Positions 1 to 10,290 of a stretch of DNA of 64,000 nt are shown here, piece by piece. Origin of the DNA: Castor canadensis (Eukaryota; Chordata; Mammalia; Rodentia; Castoridae); assembly GCF_047511655.1 (NCBI RefSeq), contig NC_133390.1, positions 167,606,083 to 167,670,082 on the forward strand. The letters are read 5' to 3'. Position numbers and translations under genes: made by a program. The notes beneath the pieces are model-generated. The model was not told the origin of the DNA and made no database searches. It saw only the letters and a list, made by a program, of their open reading frames with translations. Each line of letters starts with the position of its first letter. The stretch's first letter is position 1.

Positions 1-640
1 AAAAGTGCTAGAAGATGCATGGGCTCTCACCTTCTCTTTTAGAGACCCTTTGGGTCTGTAGCCAGGCAGCACATCATGGCAGGAGCATGTGGCAGAGGAA
101 GCCTATTCACCTTATGGTGAGGAAGCTAGACAGACAGAAGAAGGACTAGAGTTCCAATATTCCCTTCATGGGCATTCCCCCAAAGACCTAACTTCCTTCC
201 AATTGGTCCCACCTTCTAAAGGTTTCACCATCTGCTAGTATCACCACAAGCTAGGGACCTAACTATGGTCCTCTGGGAAATGTTCAAGATCCAAACCATA
301 GCACTGGGCTTATCAGGATTTTTAACAAGCTCTTTTTAACCCTCCACCTATTTTGTTTCCCAACTTCTTTGTTTCTAGTATCCTCAGTCTGCCTATTCTG
401 TGTCTTGAAAATTCTCCCTTGGTCCAAGCTTCTACATCCAATATTTTGGCTTAGTATCTCTTAGCCAAAATAACCCAAGAAGCTCTTCAGCCCTGAAATA
501 CATTGTGCTGGTCTCTCAGGAAGCTACCATATAAAGTCAGGCCTCAACCATAGCCCACTGAGAATAAAGTCTTTATTTCTTGTTCCTGTACTTGTGACCT
601 ACACCAGGAAAGGGGGCTGCCATCTTCACAACCACAATTA
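1..640. repeat. Copy A, distal upstream part of the tandem module
   Basis: No gene. This stretch aligns by eye with 34190-34771 plus 35864-36000: shared runs include 'ggaaatgttcaagatccaaac' cores and 'ggctgccatctt'. The left 300 bases also resemble an interspersed repeat whose 5' part is seen at 34100-34450 and again, in part, at 49715-49810. It is the left edge of the duplicated unit that carries the seminal-vesicle-type genes. The unit may begin before base 1. Confidence 0.6.
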
Positions 641-963
641 AACTGGGTGTGTAAGTAATAACAGATCACTGAAAACACACAGTGCTCTTGTAACACAGTA
701 TGATGTCTAATTTCTCCAATTCACTTTCCTTTAGTTGTTATAAGTTTATGACTAGTCTTAAAAGTTTTGCAAATTTGACAGTTTGCCTAGCTTATTACTT
801 GTGTTGGTCAAAGTGACAGTGCTCTGGCGTCCCCCACTTCATCATTTCAGTGACGTCGCTACAGTATATTTGCTATACTTTTTGAACTCTTTAGTAGCAG
901 TTTTATTTCATTTGAGTTTTTGCACAAGTTTAGAAGCTTAAGATCCTGTTTTTACTTTACATA

Positions 964-1167
964 TGTTTTTCTTCTTTTGTGGTACTGGGCTTTGAACTCA
1001 GGGACTTCACCTTGAGCCACTCCACTAGGCTTTTTTTTTGTGATGGGTATTTTCGAGGCAGGGGCTCGCTAACTATTTGCCCAGGCTGGCTTTGAACCAT
1101 GATCTTCCTGATCTCTACTTCCTGAGTAGCTAGGATTACAGGCGTGAGCCACCAGCACCGGCTATAT
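964..1167 (-). mobile_element. Composite B1/ID-type SINE
   Basis: Read on the minus strand it begins with a 7SL/B1-like half (GGTGGCTCACGCCTGTAATCC-like; here 'ggattacaggcgtgagcc' on the plus strand) and ends with a tRNA/ID-like half ('ctgagttcaaagcccagtac' type, here reversed at 980-1010). This B1-then-ID order recurs through the window and is the basis for the castorimorph suggestion. Confidence 0.8.
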
Positions 1168-2394
1168 GTTTCTCTTAAGGATATATATTTAAAAATACTT
1201 TCCACTTAAATCTTAAACAAAGAAGGCCAGTGTTCACTTCTACTTTGCTTTTCTATTCTCTCTCCCATAAACCCATCCCATGTTCTATGGAAAAAAAGGA
1301 CTTAAAACATTGCTTATGAGATTTTTTTCTTATTATAATACAGATTCAAAATATGACTACACATTTTAGTCATTTATTATTTCTACTACTTGTATTTGAA
1401 GACATCTTCCTTGAACATAGTTTCCATCTCACCAAAGGGCTTACGACTGATAAGCTTTCTGATCATCTGCATGGGTGGCAATGCCTTTGTAAAACCTCAG
1501 GTGGAATGACAGTTTGGCCATCCCATCTCAATATATTAATAAATTCATCAATGTCGGTAAATATTCCCAACAGTCTGTTGATAGTACAGTGGCTTAACAC
1601 TTGTATAGGAAATTTTTTCATTAAAAATACATTGTGTTCTTAGGTAGACTTCATGACAAGAATTCAATAAGGAAACAAACATTATTCCTTTTTTTTTCAG
1701 CAGTCATTCTATCATCAAAAAAATGCATTAAATACCTCTGATCCTTTAAAGCAACTCAGCAGCTCATCTGACACTCCAGGAAGAGCCTCAAATTTCATTC
1801 CACTATACATACAATTTTTTGAGAAGGTTGCTGCTGTTCTTCATCCATCAACTGACATCGTACTACAACTGTACTAGTCATCTCTCTTCGGTGTTACTAA
1901 AACCAACTAAACGTAAGCAAGCAGCAATTTCTTGCCTACTTTAGTAGAAAAGTTTGTGAGCATGTCAATGTTTTTGGTTGTGAACTTCCCAGAAACTTTT
2001 ATGTTCATTGGGTCCATCCTTTATTTGTGTTTTCTTGGCAATGCTGAGGATCGAACTCAGGATCTTATGAGTGCCATGCAAGTAGGTGTTCTACCACTAA
2101 GCTACAACCTCAGCCTCTCCATTTACTCTTGAATCTTTCTTTGGCTTTCTTAAGTGTGCATTCTCTTCGGTGTCTTTCTACCTGTGTCATTGCTCCTCTT
2201 CAGGTAGATGTATATATCTGAAGGTGATTTTGAAGCAATCACAGTGCAATATATCTGTGATGCAGGCACCATGGAAGAAACCTAACTATTGGACTGTGTA
2301 AACTTGTTCAGGCTCTGGTTACTTTTGTAACCTAAGCAAGACTGTTTTCTAATCTGGACTGAATTTCTTATGGAAACTTGAGTGACGATCTCAA
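1168..2394. repeat. Copy A, proximal upstream module sequence
   Basis: Non-coding. It is closely paralogous to about 5940-6945 (copy B), 36600-36960 plus 39230-40290 (copy D) and 12626-12890 (copy C, partial). Shared landmarks are 'tcaatatattaataaattca', 'gacaagaattcaataagga' and an ID-type SINE at the same site in three copies. The short open frames here have no homologous frame in the other copies and look accidental. Confidence 0.7.
2028..2122 (-). mobile_element. ID-type SINE monomer, orthologous across module copies
   Basis: The reversed tRNA-like B-box motif ('gaggatcgaactcaggat') and 'gtaggtgttctaccactaagct' mark an ID-type element. Equivalent insertions sit at 6865-6945 and 39895-39985 in the same module context, so this SINE predates the duplications. 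Confidence 0.7.
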
Positions 2395-2642
2395 AGTGTT
2401 GATAAAGATTTTCTGGGGCTTTTGGGGGTAGGGAAAACTCTCTGACATTGTGTCCCTGTACAAAGTCCCTGGGGACATTGACAATGCCCCCTACTGAGCA
2501 GGGTGGAGGAAGCTAGCATTTACAGATAAGTAAGAAGGGGCAGTGCCACTTGCGACTTCAGACACACCCATGGCACACCCAGTCAAGGAAGACATAAATG
2601 GGAAGCCCAACTCAGCTCTCAGCCAGGACACTTCATGGCAAG
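2395..2642 (+). promoter_or_regulatory. Promoter of copy A seminal-vesicle-like gene
   Basis: This 250-base block is conserved in copies C (12,890-13,107) and D (40,290-40,539). It holds 'gataaagattt', a short dyad around 'ggggacattgacaatgcccc', a GATA-type 'cagataagtaagaa', and a TATA-like 'acataaat' (2592-2599) about 45 bases before the start codon. In copy D the same spot reads 'atataaat'. The conservation and spacing support promoter function. No clear androgen-response element could be identified by eye. Confidence 0.6.
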
Positions 2643-2646
2643 ATGA
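2635..2646 (+). other. Minimal upstream ORF (Met-Ala-Arg-stop) overlapping the main start
   Basis: ATG at 2635 reads ATG GCA AGA TGA, and its TGA (2644-2646) overlaps the main ATG (2643-2645) as ATGA. Copies C and D have 'cctgg' or 'cctga' at this site and lack the upstream ATG, so it arose in copy A. It may reduce, or impose reinitiation on, translation of the main frame. That effect is inference. Confidence 0.6.
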
Positions 2647-3320
2647 AGTCTGCCATCTTCTTCATCTTTTCTCTGCTCTTCATTCTGCAAAACCAGGCAT
2701 CTGGGATTGGTTTTCGTGGTGAGTGGGTAGGGTCGAGTGTGGGAAGACACTCAGAGAGAAAGTCCTCTAAGGATACTCTGGAAGTGAGCAGAATGTTTTT
2801 CACCTGGGGCTTCCTATGCTTGACAAAAGTGGAGACTTCTCCACTCATATCACAGTGCTTGGGTGAACCTTAGTGAGTAGATGAGGAAAAGGTTGGCGAT
2901 GTGAGTTGCAAGGGAACTTTGGAAACAATTTAACTCAGACATTCTTATTGTCATTTACCAGGTAAGCCACAAAGACAGTTGCCAAGTGAAGAATCCCATT
3001 TTCCAAAGAGAATTACATATGGAGACCATTCTAGGGAATCTTTTTTAACTGAACACAGCAGTCTAAACCTACATGAACCAAAGGAAGCTGATGTTGCTTC
3101 TGACTCAAAATATTCAGTTAGAGAAAAAGAAACAGTTTATGCTACAGAACGAAGAGCTCAAAACAAACCCCAAGTCATTTCTCCTGGTGAGAGCCATGAG
3201 ATACTACGCAGGATGAAAGAGCGTACACGAAGGCGCAGACGATTCCACGAAGTGAATAATAAACCAAATGAAGACCAAGATCAAGGCTTTGCTGATTCTA
3301 AGAGGTCAGTCCAATATTAA
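2643..3320 (+). CDS. Semenogelin/SVS-like secreted protein (REST family), copy A
   Basis: Spliced coding sequence: exon 1 2643-2718 and exon 2 2962-3320 (exon 2 continues untranslated to 3360); exon 3 is wholly 3' UTR. Donors GTGAGT and GTAAGT and the 'ttaccag' acceptor are canonical. The predicted protein is 144 aa. Residues 1-~20 form a signal peptide (MKSAIFFIFSLLFILQNQAS), and the mature part starts near GIGFRGK. Residues 32-40 (LPSEESHFP) resemble the LPSEFSQFP segment near the semenogelin N terminus. The rest is hydrophilic and disordered-looking, with an Arg run at 115-119 (LRRMKERTRRRRR) and no cysteines. The exon plan (signal peptide / whole mature protein / 3' UTR) is the hallmark of the rapidly evolving seminal-vesicle-transcribed genes (semenogelins, Svs2-6). 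Position upstream of SLPI matches SEMG1/SEMG2. Role inferred: seminal-vesicle secretory or clot protein. Which named Svs gene is orthologous is unclear. Confidence 0.8.
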
Positions 3321-3767
3321 CATGTATGTACTGAATAATTCACTCATTTACCAACTAAAGGTAAGTGGTTTTGACCAAATAAGGATGATACCTACTCCAA
3401 TGTTTAGAAGTGCTACAGGAAGACTGCCTGGGCCCCTTATGGGATTGATAGCCATTGTCCACACCAACAGAAGGTCTATGTGGCCAACCTTGGGAGAATG
3501 AGGACAATTTCCTGGTGAGGTGAGCACCTGCAGAAAAAGCTATTTGGGCTGTGACTGGGTCCAGAATTCCTATCTTTAATGAGTATTTTCATGGTTTCCT
3601 TTGGCACACATCTCCCAGTGAAAATTTTTTGCACATTCACCACCTCTGTAAGTATATTTATAAGTTTAAGATGTAATTATGTTAACTCTTACACTTTAGA
3701 TTATTGAAGTTTAGTTTCTTCCTTACAATGGTATGAAATATGGTAACAGTTAATAATTACTTTCTCA

Positions 3768-3950
3768 CAGGGCACCATGGTACAACCCTGTAATTCTAGC
3801 TACTTGGGAGATGAAATAGGAGGATTGTGAGTTTGAGGCCAGCTTGAGCAAATTAGCAAGACCCTCTCTCAAAAGCAAAATAAAAACAAAAAGGAGCTGG
3901 GGGCATAGAACAAGTGCTAGAGTGCTTGCAAAATCCTGTGTTTGTTCATT
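3768..3950 (+). mobile_element. B1/ID SINE in intron 2 of copy A gene
   Basis: The B1-like half ('cctgtaattctagctacttgggag') is followed by 'gaccctctctcaaaagc' and an ID-like half ('gagtgcttgcaaaatcctg'). A SINE at the matching intron position is present in copy C (14,290-14,475) but not in copy D. Confidence 0.75.
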
Positions 3951-4117
3951 TCCAGTTATATATATATATGCTTTTTCCACATCAGTGAGTGTTCTTGCAT
4001 CACTCTCAGCAGGCCTAATTTTTAGCAGTTGTCCAGCACGATCCAAAAGGAACAGAGACTCGCCTCCTATTCCCACCCTCCACCCTTCACTTGAGTGTTT
4101 TTCCACTGTCTTCCTAG

Positions 4118-4275
4118 GATTGAACTACCTGAGTGAAGTCTGTGATGTGTTCAAGATCCATGTGGTCCCAGCTCCTTGGTCCACAGATGACACCTTCACT
4201 TGCTGTTCTTGGCATTTCCTCAAATGCTTGCTTTTCAATAATAATAATAAAAAAAAGATCACTTTCTGCATTATT
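4118..4275 (+). other. 3' UTR exon and polyadenylation signal, copy A gene
   Basis: The acceptor 'cttcctag' ends at 4117. The exon begins 'gattgaactacctgagtgaagtc', matching exon 3 of copies C (14,814) and D (42,054). AATAAA lies at 4246-4251 within an AAT-rich run. The exact cleavage site is a guess. Confidence 0.65.
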
Positions 4276-5599
4276 TGGTTTTGGTTCCTGACACCTCTTG
4301 GTTCCTCCAAGTTTGGGGACTGGGAGGAATTCCTGCAATAGACAGGTCCAGAATAAAAAGAAGGTACATTCTTGGAGCATTATGGAGCATGCTAATCAAA
4401 CACACATTTTTGGAATTCTGGCTAGAAATGTGACACGAAAACTAGGATGGGGTGGGGGAATCTTCCCAGTCACTTCAGTCTAATCCTAATGCCCCTCATG
4501 ACCCTTTTCCTAGTGGGATTTCAGAAACTAATAATCTCCCAGAAATGTCAGGAAAGATTATTCCACCAGGGCCTGGGGAAATCTCTGATCTACTGGTGTC
4601 TTCATTTCTATCAGACCACACTAGCCCATCCCTGCACTTGGTTCAAATATTCTGCTCCTCCTATCACTCCCTTTAAGATGTGAATGTCCCAATATCAGTG
4701 ACATTTGCTCATCTACTCCTGAGATGCACCAGAGCCTGGAGAGATGGCTCTGGATTTCTTGACTCATCTCACTCTTAGTGGTGCTACAGGACTCAGTCTC
4801 TCATCAAATACAGCCACTATTGCTATAAGCACCCTGGAAATAAATGTTCATCTCTTAGATTCACTAGCTCCCAAGTGCCTCCCACAGTATATGCATCTGA
4901 TGACCTGAATCCAGACTTATGGCAACCAATGCACTGTTATAGTTTGATTTGGGAGTTAAAAATAGACTTCTAGGCTTCTCACTCACAGGCTACACAGAAC
5001 ACTTCGACTGCCTTCTCTGGGTAATTTCAACCATTTTGCAGCCTCAAAACTCTTATCTTTCTTTCCTTCCTTCTTATCTCACTAACATCAACAACTACTG
5101 CAAAAATTCAGGGTTATCTACATGAGGCAGCATTTGTAGGATCAAGGAACACCTTAGACAGTAATACTCATAGGGTTTCATCAACCCCAGGATCCTTCTT
5201 ATTTTTTAGTGGCTGTGATTTTCCAGAAAGAAGTCTGAATCTCAGAGGTAAACAGAGATTTGCCTACAGCAAATTAGTAGATTGCTTTGATGGTTTATCT
5301 TGTGTGTTCTGTCACATTGGAAAGTCTTTCTCAAGGTTGTGGACCACCTTCCATGCTATCGAACAAGTGAATCCATCAAATGTGACCTTATTCACAACTT
5401 AGCTCTATGTCTTCCTTCTAAAGTCCATGTGGCCACAGAACACTGATTATGAAAGCCTTTCATCCTCCTCTCTGGGACTCAATTATCTCATTCTTGATGT
5501 GAGAATGTAGTTCCTGATAGTCTCAAAATATACTTCCTGTTCTACATTAGATGGAAGGCAGTGTGAGCAGGGGAAATGGCAAGAGCTGATGAACACTGG
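4276..5599. other. 3' flank of copy A; no gene seen
   Basis: Up to about 4700 it matches the 3' flanks of copies C (14,990-15,440) and D (42,190-42,650), e.g. around 'attcctgcaat' and 'ttctggctagaaatgt'. From about 4700 to 5600 I recognise neither a gene nor a clear repeat. Confidence 0.5.
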
Positions 5600-6945
5600 G
5601 TGCCTATTTTTCTCTTGTGAAAGCAAACAGTGTGATGTAGCCTTTCTTCCAAATGCTTTCCCTTGGTTGTTATAAGTTTTCAGCTAGTCTCCAAGTTTTA
5701 CATGTTGACTCTTGACAGTTTTCCCTGGTTTATCACTTGTGCTGGATAAAGTGACAGTGCTCTGGAGTCTTTCCCCCACCCCCATCATTTTCAGTGACAT
5801 TATTTCAGGTGCTGGCCAGTTTTTTATTAATGCCATTTTTTTCTCTACTCTATGAACTCATTGATAGCAGTTTTATTGCATTTTACTTCTTGCACAAGTT
5901 TAAAAACCTGTTTCTATTCTACATTAGTTACATATGTTGCATTGTTAAAAAACATATATTTAAAAATGACCTCTGCTTAAATCTTAAACAACAAAAGCCT
6001 GTGTTCGTCTCTCCTTTGCTATCACATTCTCTCTCCCCTAAGCCCCATTCCAGGTTCTATGTAAAGAGTTTCCAATATTTTAGTTTCAGATTGTTACATT
6101 TCTGAGCCATGATACATATACTAAATACGAATACACATTTTACTCATTATTGTTACTACAATTTGTATTTCACAGCATCTTTTTTTCTACTTAGTTCCTG
6201 TCTCACAGGTTATGTCCTTGAATTATTGTTTCATAAGGCTTAGGGCTGATAAACTTTCTTATCATCTGTAGGTGTGGCAATGTCTTTGTTTTTACTTCAG
6301 ATGGAGTGACAGTTGGGCCATGAACTCACTTTACATCCTGTTTCAATATATTAATAAATTCATTGATATTTGTAAATATTCCCAATAGCCTGTTGGGAGT
6401 GCAGTGGTTTAACGCTTCCATAGGAAATTTTTCCATTAAAAATAAACTCTGTTCTTAATGTAGATTTCATGACAAGAATTCAATAAGGAAACCAACTTTC
6501 TTCCTTCTTCATCCAGTAATCATCCCTATCACCATTCCAACATGCTAAATGTCTCCCATTCTTTGAAACAACTTTGAAGCTTGCCTGTCCCTCCTTGTAG
6601 AGTCTCAACTTTCATTCCATGATCCATGCAGACTTACTGACAAAGTTTCCGTTGCTCTCCATTCTCCAGTTGTCACCCACGACAATTGTACTAATCTTCT
6701 CTCATCAGTGTGACTAGAATCAATTAAACATAAGTGAGCACCAAGCCCTAGCTTTTAATAGTATAAAGTTAGAAGAGTGTGGGCATGTCAGTGTTTTTTG
6801 GTTATGAAGTTCATAGCAACTTTTGACTTTGATAGGCCACATTTATTCTTTTGTATAACTTTTTTTTTTTTTTTAGCAATACTGAGGATTGAACACAGAG
6901 TCTCATGAATTCTAGGGAAATGTTTTACCATAGGCTTAAAATCTC
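5600..6945. repeat. Copy B: gene-less partial module
   Basis: It parallels 670-2120 of copy A ('gttataagttttcagctagtctcc', 'gacaagaattcaataaggaaacc', then the shared ID SINE at 6865-6945). It stops inside that SINE and passes straight into the distal upstream part of copy C. Promoter, exons and introns that should follow are missing, so this copy lost its gene. Confidence 0.65.
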
Positions 6946-7465
6946 TCACCCAAAGTTATCCAGGAAGACCCCCAGCTCTGGAAGTGAATTGTGCTTGTGT
7001 TTTAGGAAGTCTGTATTGTTCTTTCCTGCCCTTGTAACCTGCATCAGGAAAGTAAGCTGTCCTGGTCACAGCCACCACTGAACCAAGTTGTGGGAGTAAT
7101 CGTAGGTCATTTCAAAAAACATGGTGCCTGTATCAGTGTGATGTATACCTTTTCTTTGATACATTTTCCCTTAAATGTTGTCTTTGGCTAGTCTCTAAGT
7201 TGTGCAAATGTTGACTTCTAGCTTAATACTTGTGATTGAAGTGTCAGTGCTCTGGAGTTCCCTGTTCCACTCAGGTTCTGGCCAATTTTTTATTAATTCC
7301 CCTTTTTCTCTAGTCTGTGAACTCATTGATACCAGGTTTTTATTTCATTTTATGTCTTGCACAAGCTTAAAAGTTTAAAATCTTGTTTCTATTCTACATT
7401 TTTACCCTGAAGGACATATGTTCAAAATGTTCTTCACTTAAATCTTAAATTAAGCCAATGTTCAC
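6946..7465. repeat. Copy C, distal upstream module sequence
   Basis: Matches copy A 450-960 and copy D 35,864-36,270 ('tgtgatgtataccttt', 'ctctggagttccc', 'aactcattgata'). It is cut at about 7465, where an old L1 begins. Module sequence resumes near 12,626. Confidence 0.6.
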
Positions 7466-8056
7466 ATCTCCTTTGTTCCCATATTCATTTGAGTGATAGT
7501 TGGGATTGTGACCCCAAGAGAAGCCTCTCCACTAAGAAGACTCCAATAATAAATAGACAGATAAGTAAATAAATGAATAAATAGATAAAAATAAATGAAA
7601 CAAAGAGAGATGGCCATCCCAACTGCTGCACAAATCACAATGCAGAAACAAAAGAAATATGAAAATTTAAGGCAATATGATGCCTTTAAAAATTCATAAC
7701 CCTCCATTAACTGAATCAAGAGATGCTGAAATGCATGAGATGCCAGACAAAGAATTCAAAAGTTTACTTTCTAAAAGTAACCAATGACCTTGAAGAGAAT
7801 TCAAATGAATAGATGGAGTAAGTAAGTCAATTCAATACCTGGATTTAAAAAAAAAAACAACAACTCAACAACATGGATGAGAAGTTCAGCAAAAATATTG
7901 AAATTATGGGGAAAATTGAAGCCTCGGAAATGAAAATTTCACTAAACCAAATAAAAAACAAAATGGAGAGCATCACTAAAGACTAATCTATGCAGAAGGA
8001 AGAATAAAAGGAAGACAAGGTTAAGGATATTCTAAATTCAGATAGCAATAAAGAAG

Positions 8057-8450
8057 GGCCAGTTGTGGTGGTGCACATCTGTACTCTTGGCTACTCATGA
8101 AGCAGAAATTAGGAGGATTTCAGTTTGAAGTCAGCTAGGGTCTATGGCCATACTACCCTGAATGCACCCAATCTCATCTGAAATCAGCTAGAGCAAAAAG
8201 TGAACGGGGACACCATCTCAACAAAACATGCTTGGGCAAGGTGGCACATGTCTGAAATTCCAGCTATGTTGGAGGCAGAGGTAGGAGGATTGCAGTCCAA
8301 GGCTGGCCCCAGGCAAAATCAAGACCCTACTAAAAAATAAACTAAAGCATAAAGGGCTAGTAGCATGTCTCAAGAGGTTAGAGTGCTTGCCTAGCAAGCA
8401 TAAGGCCCTGAGTTCAAACCCCAGTACCAGAAAAAAAAATTTTTTTAAGA
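8057..8450 (+). mobile_element. Two tandem B1-like SINE units, the second with an ID tail
   Basis: A first B1-like unit (8057-~8225) is followed by a second (8228-~8350). The second passes into an ID-like half with a clean B box ('ccctgagttcaaaccccagt', 8407-8426) and an A tail. The first unit is interrupted by a 45-base 5S rRNA-like insertion. Confidence 0.75.
8139..8183 (+). pseudogene. 5S rRNA-derived fragment inserted in a SINE
   Basis: Bases 8140-8181 match the first 42 bases of mammalian 5S rRNA as I recall it (starting GTCTAYGGCCATACYACCC), with about six differences. All six are C-to-T or G-to-A transitions. The piece is flanked by an 8-base direct repeat 'tcagctag' (8131-8138 and 8184-8191) and ends in a short A run, as expected for a tiny L1-mobilised insertion. 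It lacks most of 5S and cannot be a working gene. Confidence 0.65.
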
Positions 8451-8516
8451 TAGCACTAAAGAAAAATAAATAAGTATGAACACAAGTTTCAAGAACTTGG
8501 GACACAATAAAGAAAC

Positions 8517-8692
8517 CAGGCTGGCGGGGTGGCTCACGAAGTCTGGCGCTGTTTGGGGGGCACAAGGTCCAGAGTTCGATCCCCTTGGTGGCCTGTAAGG
8601 AATTTGCTGGTCGTGGTGGCAGACGCCGGTAATCAACGAGGCGAAGAGGATGAGGCAGGAGGATCATGAGTTCGAGGCCAGCCTGGGCTACA
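8517..8692 (+). mobile_element. GC-rich tRNA-like plus B1-like SINE, 5' half of a chimera
   Basis: A tRNA/ID-like part with a good B box ('agttcgatcccc', 8573-8584) comes first. A 7SL/B1-like part follows ('gaggcaggaggatcatgagt' ... 'gccagcctgggctaca'). This is the reverse of the B1-then-ID order elsewhere in the window. It keeps many CpGs, so it looks young. It has no A tail of its own and joins directly to an L1 3' end. Confidence 0.6.
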
Positions 8693-8695
8693 CTT

Positions 8696-9524
8696 GACAT
8701 TGATCTACCATTTGATCCAGCAATACCACTCTTGGGGATATACCCAAAAGACTGTGACACAGGTTACTCCAGAGGCACCTGCACACCCATGTTTATTGCG
8801 GCATTATTCACAATAGCCAAGTTATGGAAACAGCCAAGATGCCCCACCACTGATGAATGGATTAAGAAAATGTGGTATCTATACACAATGGAATTTTATG
8901 CAGCCATGAAGAAGAACGAAATGTTATCATTCGCTGGTAAGTGGATGGAATTGGAGAACATTATTCTGAGTGAGGTTAGCCTGGCCCAAAAGACCAAAAA
9001 TCATATGTTCTCCCTCATATGTGGACATTAGATCAAGGGCAAACACAACAATGGGATTGGACTTTGAGCACATGATAAAAGCGAGAGCACACAAGGGAGG
9101 GGTGAGAATAGGTAAGACACCTAAAAAACTAGCTAGAATTTGTTGCCCTTAACGCAGAGAAACTAAAGCAGATACCTTAAAAGCAACTGAGGCCAATAGG
9201 AAAAGGGGAACAGGAACTAGAGAAAAGGTTAGATCAAAAAGAATTAACCTAGAAGGTAACACACACGCACAGGAAATCAATGGGAGTCAATGCCCTGTAT
9301 AGCTATCCTTATCTCAACCAGCAAAAACCCTTGTTCCTTCCTATTATTGCCTATACTCTCTCTTCAACAAAATTAGAAATAAGGGCAAAAAAGTTTCTGC
9401 TGGGTACTGAGGGGGTGGGGGGAAGAGGGAGGGGGCGGAGTGGGTGGTAAGGGAGGGGGTGGGGGCAGGGGGGAGAAATGACCCAAGCCTTGTATGCACA
9501 TATGAATAATAAAATTTAAAAAAA
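8696..9524 (+). mobile_element. Young L1 3' end fused to the SINE, with A tail
   Basis: The last ~110 codons of L1 ORF2 are open (near 8696-9031, ending FSLICGH), followed by the 3' UTR with a G-rich tract (9410-9475) and an A tail. 'aaagaaac' occurs at 8509-8516 and 9525-9532, suggesting that SINE and L1 entered together as one insertion. Confidence 0.75.
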
Positions 9525-10072
9525 AAAGAAACTAAACCTAAGAATCCTTGGGATTCTTAGGAGCTGAGATACAAGCTAAAAGCATAATAAAGTCATTCAT
9601 TGAAATTATAGCAAAAACATCCTAAATATTGGGGAAAATATGAACATCCAAATATAGGATCCATATAGAACTGCAAGTAGGTTGGACCACAAAAAAAACT
9701 CTACACATCACATTCTGTTTATAATGTCAAGTCTAGAGACCAAAGGGTATTGAAAGCTGCAAAAGAAAAATGCTAGCATATTTACAAAAGCAAAATCATG
9801 ATGATTACATCAGACCTCTCAGGATAAACCCTAATATCCAAGAAAGCATGGAATGACTTCTCAAGTCCTGAAAGTAAATAGCTGCCAGCCAAGAACAGTA
9901 TATCCAGCTAAGTTATCCTTTAAAATCAAGGAAGAAATAGACACTAAAGGATAAGCTACTTATGGTCACTAAGTCAGCATTGCAGAAATACTTAAAGGAA
10001 TCCTTACAAAGAGGAGGAAGAAAGACAGTCACAAACACAAGAGCTCAGGAAAGAATAAAAATTCCACAAGAG

Positions 10073-10290
10073 GTCAGGTGCCAGTGACTCATGCCTATAA
10101 TCCTAACTAATTGGGAAGCTGAGATCAGGAGTCTCACGATTTGAAGCCAGCCTACGCAAATAGTTCATGAGACCTCCATCCCCAAAATAACCAGAGAAAA
10201 ATGGACTAGAGGTTTGGCTCAAGCAATAGAATGGCTGCTTTGCAAGTGTGAAGCCCTGAGTTCAAACTCTGGCCCTACCAAAAAGAAATT
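10073..10290 (+). mobile_element. B1/ID composite SINE
   Basis: 'actcatgcctataatcctaa' is the B1-like head, and 'ccctgagttcaaactctggc' is the ID-like B-box region. Nested in the old L1. Confidence 0.75.

Noticed and set aside
3844..4341. 165-codon plus-strand frame at the end of the copy A gene
   Set aside because: It crosses a SINE, the intron 2 acceptor and the 3' UTR exon, and has no counterpart in copies C or D.
8570..8586. tRNA-gene-like box B
   Set aside because: The upstream part does not fold as a cloverleaf. It belongs to a tRNA-derived SINE.
8218..8760. 180-codon minus-strand open frame
   Set aside because: It runs antisense through two SINEs and the start of the SINE-L1 chimera. 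No protein family is recognisable.
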